From positions 1 to 64,000 of the forward strand of contig NZ_JAOCKJ010000012.1 in NCBI RefSeq assembly GCF_029844725.1: 64,000 nt of DNA, in the 5' to 3' direction. Under the pieces are notes generated by a model that was given only the letters and a program-made list of their open reading frames with translations, did not search any database and had not been told where the DNA came from. Position numbers and translations under genes: made by a program. Each line of letters begins with the position of its first letter. Within the stretch, counting starts at the first letter, position 1. Below, piece by piece: positions 60,350-64,000 of this stretch. This DNA comes from Pantoea sp. GD03673. Lineage in GTDB: Bacteria; Pseudomonadota; Gammaproteobacteria; Enterobacterales; Enterobacteriaceae.

Positions 60350-60787
60350 TCATTGCCCTGACGCGCTTAACTTATGCCCGATTCTGCTTAACTTTTCACG
60401 CAGCGCGTCGCGCTCCTTCTCCGCGTCCACCAGCCGCTGTGAGAGCATCATCAGACCATTGTGGTGTGAGTACGCCGCTAGCTGGGCTTCTGCTTCCTCC
60501 AGCTGCGCCTGCTGCGCGCTCCACTGCTGCGCGTGCTTTCGCGTCACCGCCTCTATAAACATTTCCGCTGCAGCGTCGGGATCGCCTTCAAACGTCACCC
60601 TGCCCTTATTCACTGTAAGCTGCGCCCGCGTGCCGTCTGTTGCGCAGAAAGTTACCACCAGCGGCGCCGGGGCGATCGGCAGAGAAAATGCTGCGCCGGC
60701 GATTAACGTTAATTCGCCGGCGTTGAATGTGTCGGGCAATGCGGCCGCATCGTTGGCAGTGCTGTTTAAGTCGGTTGGTGTGGTCAT
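60350..60787 (-). CDS. coiled-coil protein, possible tail or head accessory
   Basis: 145 residues from ATG 60787 (AGAGG upstream; an ATG at 60853 would add 22 residues). A beta-rich part (PAPLVVTFCATDGTRAQLTVNKG) is followed by a coiled coil from about 85 to 140 (EEAEAQLAAYSHH, QRLVDAEKERDALREKLSRIG). No motif is recognised. It precedes the acyltransferase gene, from which a terminator separates it. Confidence 0.55.
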   Translation of the reverse strand: MTTPTDLNSTANDAAALPDTFNAGELTLIAGAAFSLPIAPAPLVVTFCATDGTRAQLTVNKGRVTFEGDPDAAAEMFIEAVTRKHAQQWSAQQAQLEEAEAQLAAYSHHNGLMMLSQRLVDAEKERDALREKLSRIGHKLSASGQ

Positions 60788-60892
60788 GCTGGTGGCCTCT
60801 GAGTCAGTGTGACGGCCAGAATAAGCGGTTTGTGATATTGGTAAGTTTTGCATAGCGCGGTGTGCCGGATAAGAGGTCGTAAGGCATTAAAA

Positions 60893-60915
60893 AGCCCGCG
60901 TGATGCGGGCTGTTA
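60893..60915 (-). terminator. terminator upstream of the acyltransferase end
   Basis: On minus, AGCCCGC-ATCAC-GCGGGCT is followed by TTTTT, ending the acyltransferase transcript before it reaches the 60787 gene. Confidence 0.65.
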
Positions 60916-60925
60916 ATATTGCGGG

Positions 60926-62002
60926 CTATGCGTCGTTGCCTGCGGTACGGAGCGCTTTCTCTCTGCGTCGGCGCGCAATCTTCTGTCCGATTGGCTCAAT
61001 ATAGCGGTAGCTGAGCCAGCCCAGCAGCAGCGCCAGCAGGACGTTACACACGAAGAACGTCATGCCCTGGTCCGTGAATGCTTTGGCTAACCGCGCTTTG
61101 GTCACGATATGGATCAGATACACAGAGAAAGAAATATCTCCCAGGAATACCAGCCAGCGCGGCGTGATGCGCCCTAACCAGCTGTCGTTGAACGCCACAG
61201 CGGCCAGCAGCAGTGCCAGTACGGTACCGGACGCCATCATGCCATGCCCTATATTCTGGTGGCTGATAATGTGCTGCACAAACAGGGCAATTGCAGCCAG
61301 CAGGAACGGCACCCGCATGGCAACCGGCAGGCGCGCCATGTGCGGATAAACCAGACCAATCAGCACGCCTGCAGCGAATTGCCAGATAATCGGGTTCGTC
61401 ATCAGGTTCAGGTAGGCGTAACCCATATCATATCCGCTCACCTGCAGCGTCGGCTGGTGGCCTGCTGCCATCGGCACTGCCACCAGCACCGCGCCCAGCA
61501 TTGCGGCCAGCGCCGCCCAGCGTGCGCGTACAAGCAAGCAAACAGCCATCATCAGGTAAAACAGAAACTCGTAATTGAGCGTCCAGCGAACGCCCATAAA
61601 CCCGTTGTCGTCCACGTAAAACGGCGCGTGCTGCGGCAGGTAAACGGATAGCGTCGCCGCGCTAATCACCGCCTGCGTCTTTTCAGCATAGTGAAACGTC
61701 GCCATTCCACCGCTTAAGAAAAAGTTGATCAGCAGCAGAATGAAGTAGGCGGGCAGCAGGCGCAGCGCACGGCGTTTCAGAAAGTCGCTTGCTGCAGCGA
61801 ATCCAGTACCCATGCGCGATACAGAGAGTGTAATAACAAAGCCACTGAGGATGAAAAACAGATCCACACCAACAACACCGGTTGAAAGCAGATTGGCTAA
61901 TGCCGGGTACTGCTCCTGTATCTGGTAGCGGAAATGAAAGGTAACGACGGCGAGGCAGGCAAGCCCGCGCAGCGCCTGAATAGATTTGAGTTGTTGTGTC
62001 AT
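60926..62002 (-). CDS. acyltransferase 3 (O-antigen acetylase type)
   Basis: 358 residues, about ten membrane segments. The N-terminal IQALRGLACLAVVTFHF (the Arg and His of the acyltransferase-3 active site) and GVGVDLFFILSGFVITL are hallmarks; later NYEFLFYLMMAVC and GDISFSVYLIHIV also fit. Such proteins acetylate O-antigen or other surface sugars, changing the receptor and blocking superinfection, which is a common lysogenic conversion. It sits with other accessory genes on minus. The substrate cannot be told. Confidence 0.9.
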   Translation of the reverse strand: MTQQLKSIQALRGLACLAVVTFHFRYQIQEQYPALANLLSTGVVGVDLFFILSGFVITLSVSRMGTGFAAASDFLKRRALRLLPAYFILLLINFFLSGGMATFHYAEKTQAVISAATLSVYLPQHAPFYVDDNGFMGVRWTLNYEFLFYLMMAVCLLVRARWAALAAMLGAVLVAVPMAAGHQPTLQVSGYDMGYAYLNLMTNPIIWQFAAGVLIGLVYPHMARLPVAMRVPFLLAAIALFVQHIISHQNIGHGMMASGTVLALLLAAVAFNDSWLGRITPRWLVFLGDISFSVYLIHIVTKARLAKAFTDQGMTFFVCNVLLALLLGWLSYRYIEPIGQKIARRRREKALRTAGNDA

Positions 62003-62143
62003 AAGTCCGTTTGAAAATCGTCTGTATAGCGTAAAGAAGCGCGCATTCTAGGGATGTGATCCAGAGAGAGCAACCATTAAAACGGCGCGTTAAGCGCCTA
62101 TCTAATAACGAGAAGTTAATTTATTCTTAGTGTGAAGTAACAG

Positions 62144-62890
62144 CTAAAAATATTGATCATTTGTCAACTCAACCTTTTCAAGTTGATATGAGGAAAAGGA
62201 TTCTCTCATTTTGAAAACACGAATATTAGATCCAATAAGGTTTCTGGCATAACTTTCAACTTGATTGCCTACTTTACACCCAAGTATTATTTCTTTAATT
62301 ATTTTTTTATCAAACCTTTTAATTCCACTATGTAAAAATATGAGACGGTACTCATGCTCATATTGCCATGTTTCACCTTTGTGCATGAATAAGGCCTTAG
62401 AAATATCAGTTCCATTTGAAGTATAAAAATTAACGCATGGCGGCTTTTTTTGGTAAATGACATTTCCATATAGTAAGCAATCTTTAGGAAAAAAATCGTC
62501 GGGTAGCTTGTCATCAAATCCAATGCAAAAACCTGTGTGAGAATGAGCGTAATGTGACCACATTAAAAAATTTGTTGGGTCATGCGTTAGACAAAGAACG
62601 CCATGTGATTGTAACGAGCCACGGCGAAGCATCCATGCATCATGTGATTCAGCTGTATCTCTTGAGCTCAACCACCTTTCGCAATCCTCCTCGGCTGATT
62701 TAGGCCATAACTCAAAAAATCGCTTTTTTTTCTCATCTTCCGCAGCATCAAAGGAAAAAATTACTTTAAACTCAGTTGGGTCGTTGAACTCAATAGCTGC
62801 GGTTGCCTTTAATGTCGCATCTTCAACAAACCAAGACAAATATTTTAAGGTTTCATTTCCATCTGCACTACCAACATATTTATAAAGCAT
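62144..62890 (-). CDS. DUF2971 family protein
   Basis: 248 residues in an AT-rich stretch. SLQSHGVLCLTHDPTNFLMWSHYAHSHTGFCIGFD is the signature of DUF2971 (the 'mWshYa..h.GfciGf' line), and EFNDPTEFK and WQYEHEYRLIF belong to the same family. The function of DUF2971 is not known to me. The family is common on mobile elements near defence genes. It stands alone with its own promoter region. Confidence 0.75.
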   Translation of the reverse strand: MLYKYVGSADGNETLKYLSWFVEDATLKATAAIEFNDPTEFKVIFSFDAAEDEKKKRFFELWPKSAEEDCERWLSSRDTAESHDAWMLRRGSLQSHGVLCLTHDPTNFLMWSHYAHSHTGFCIGFDDKLPDDFFPKDCLLYGNVIYQKKPPCVNFYTSNGTDISKALFMHKGETWQYEHEYRLIFLHSGIKRFDKKIIKEIILGCKVGNQVESYARNLIGSNIRVFKMRESFSSYQLEKVELTNDQYF

Positions 62891-62946
62891 TTAATATTCC
62901 TTTTTCCTGCTATTAAAGTTGCCAAGCGCTAATTCAGCTGCAGAAA

Positions 62947-63372
62947 TCATTTAATAAACGTGTCGCCGCATTTACTGCAATACCACTGCCTATTGTAGTT
63001 CTCACGCGCCCTGCGGCGGTTATGCCGGTTGAGGTGCGCCACCAGCGCGGTTATCAGCAATGCGATGATTAGGCCAGCTACTGCCGAACCTGTGACTGTG
63101 GTTGCCGGTATATTAAGTATCAGCCAGGCAGACAGGAGGAAGGAGCCGACAAACGTAAGCACCTCCATCTTTCCGCCAGCTGGTGCATTACGCGAAGCAG
63201 CAACTGACTGACGTGTTGATTTGCCCTGCCGCCTGCTGCCACCCGATCCACGATTTGATATCCATCCTGTGAAGCTCACGCTGCGCGTTTTTGAGGTTCC
63301 CTGCTCGTATACCGCTCTGCTGCTCTTAACGCTCCCTGATCCGCAGTGCGGGCATTTAATCCTGATTTCCAT
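62947..63372 (-). CDS. zinc-ribbon membrane protein
   Basis: 141 residues from the ATG at 63372 (MEIRIKCPHCG...); the longer frame would add 25 residues without a ribosome site. One zinc ribbon is split over the ends: CPHCGSGSVKSS near the start and WYCSKCGDTFIK at the end. Two adjacent hydrophobic helices (EVLTFVGSFLLSAWLIL and GSAVAGLIIALLITALVAHL) lie between, with basic segments on either side. The fold resembles P2-Ogr/Delta-like zinc fingers attached to a membrane hairpin; the role is unknown. Confidence 0.65.
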   Translation of the reverse strand: MEIRIKCPHCGSGSVKSSRAVYEQGTSKTRSVSFTGWISNRGSGGSRRQGKSTRQSVAASRNAPAGGKMEVLTFVGSFLLSAWLILNIPATTVTGSAVAGLIIALLITALVAHLNRHNRRRARENYNRQWYCSKCGDTFIK

Positions 63373-63424
63373 TTTCTGCCGTTCTGAATAGCTAAAATTG
63401 ATAACCGGCCACCAGCCGGATAAA

Positions 63425-64000
63425 TTAATAATGGTAAACATTTCCATCTAACGGAGGCCCCAGCACAGTAACCTTATTCCTAGACTCCCTCGGCTCAAAT
63501 ATTGCCCCTCCAAATATTGCATCAAACTTGGCTTTCGTATCCGCCAGAAATTCCAAAATGATCTCCAGCAATTCCCTAAAGGTGTTACAGCGGCAATCAA
63601 TACCTGGAGCTATCTGCGTGAGTACTTTCGCTTTAAATTCTTCAAAGTTATTTGGAATATCTTCCTGAGCTCTCATGGACGGACTGTATGATGAAGCATC
63701 CATCATAGCCAGGACCATCACTAACATGCCTCGTTCTCGGTCTAGTTGACTAAATTCCTCTTTAGCTTGAGGACTAAGCTTGGCGTATTCTTGGTCCCGC
63801 TTACCGTTCATCGGTTCTACGTATTGAAGAGGCTCATCCGCAGCATCGCCAATACGCGGACAAAAGTACCTTCTCCACCAAGCCTCAAAATATCTCTGCT
63901 GAAACTCCAGATAGGTCATCCCGATAATATTGGTATTTTTGGTGTATCGCTTTGCTCCCTGCTGAAGGCCACGCTTTGAAATAATAAACCCAATGTTAGC
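63425..64000 (-). CDS. restriction-endonuclease-like protein, C-terminal part
   Basis: The frame is open on minus from the window edge to the stop at 63425. At least 191 residues are present; the start is beyond 64000, and the ATG at 63919 is internal. The first visible residues, ANIGFIISKRGLQQGAKRYTKNTNIIGM, match the end of Mrr-type restriction endonuclease domains ('a.iisk.GF..gA...A...ni.l'), so the PD-(D/E)XK core must lie just outside. The helical C-terminal 150 residues (LAMMDASSYSPSMRAQED and so on) are a separate domain. It completes an accessory region with several defence-type genes. Confidence 0.55.
   Translation of the reverse strand, partial: ANIGFIISKRGLQQGAKRYTKNTNIIGMTYLEFQQRYFEAWWRRYFCPRIGDAADEPLQYVEPMNGKRDQEYAKLSPQAKEEFSQLDRERGMLVMVLAMMDASSYSPSMRAQEDIPNNFEEFKAKVLTQIAPGIDCRCNTFRELLEIILEFLADTKAKFDAIFGGAIFEPRESRNKVTVLGPPLDGNVYHY

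Overview
The window looks like part of a P1-like, contractile-tailed phage that can live as a plasmid (phage-plasmid) in an enterobacterium. No single gene decides this. The support is the combined set and order of recognisable genes: a 343-residue Cre recombinase with a lox-like 13-8-13 site, a pac-type cluster of seven TGATCA sites inside the small terminase gene, a 2,289-codon DarB-type methyltransferase-helicase, DarA/DdrA/DdrB/Hdf-like head genes, a Prt-like portal, an R-S-U tail fibre set, LydA/LydB-like lysis genes and a HumD-like UmuD' homologue. The exact host is not visible. The genes of P1's own ParAB plasmid core are absent here; a ParM/ParR-type partition pair is present instead.

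Layout. 1-14,445: tail tube, baseplate and fibre genes, all on +, with a likely frameshifted gene just before the injection transglycosylase. 14,495-19,917: lysis genes and anti-restriction head proteins. 19,948-21,669: an AT-rich inserted gene with nuclease-like residues. 21,799-28,619: endolysin, a putative replication protein, the head protease/scaffold gene, a C4-like antisense RNA locus that ends in a Tad2-like ORF, two paralogous zinc-motif proteins and the portal. 28,699-35,568: darB. 35,599-43,320: many small genes (two more with Tad2-like C-termini, a VRR-NUC nuclease, a coiled-coil protein with an RNA-polymerase-alpha-CTD-like end) and a 2.4 kb stretch of structured RNA and tRNA-like sequence. 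43,422-44,672: a second AT-rich nuclease-like gene. 45,201-50,267: a small HTH-like gene, ParR/ParM, pac, pacA and pacB. 51,860-59,370: lox, cre, small genes, dUTPase, a nucleotidyltransferase and a HumD/UmuC polymerase pair. 59,547-64,000: accessory genes on the minus strand: secreted Cys-rich and Asp-rich proteins, an O-antigen-type acyltransferase, a DUF2971 protein, a zinc-ribbon membrane protein and the C-terminus of a restriction-endonuclease-like protein.

How it fits together. Late genes seem to share a promoter element (consensus AAATTACARACTCCRTACC) seen before the fibre, lysis, head-protease and terminase genes. Cre with its lox site would resolve or circularise the genome, ParMR would partition it, and PacA/PacB would start headful packaging at the TGATCA cluster. 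Protection against the host appears layered: DarA/DarB-type proteins against restriction, three Tad2-like ORFs that may act against Thoeris-type signalling, and about 66 Chi octamers, far above the E. coli density, which would protect against RecBCD. The AT-rich islands carry candidate defence genes that may protect the lysogen from other phages.
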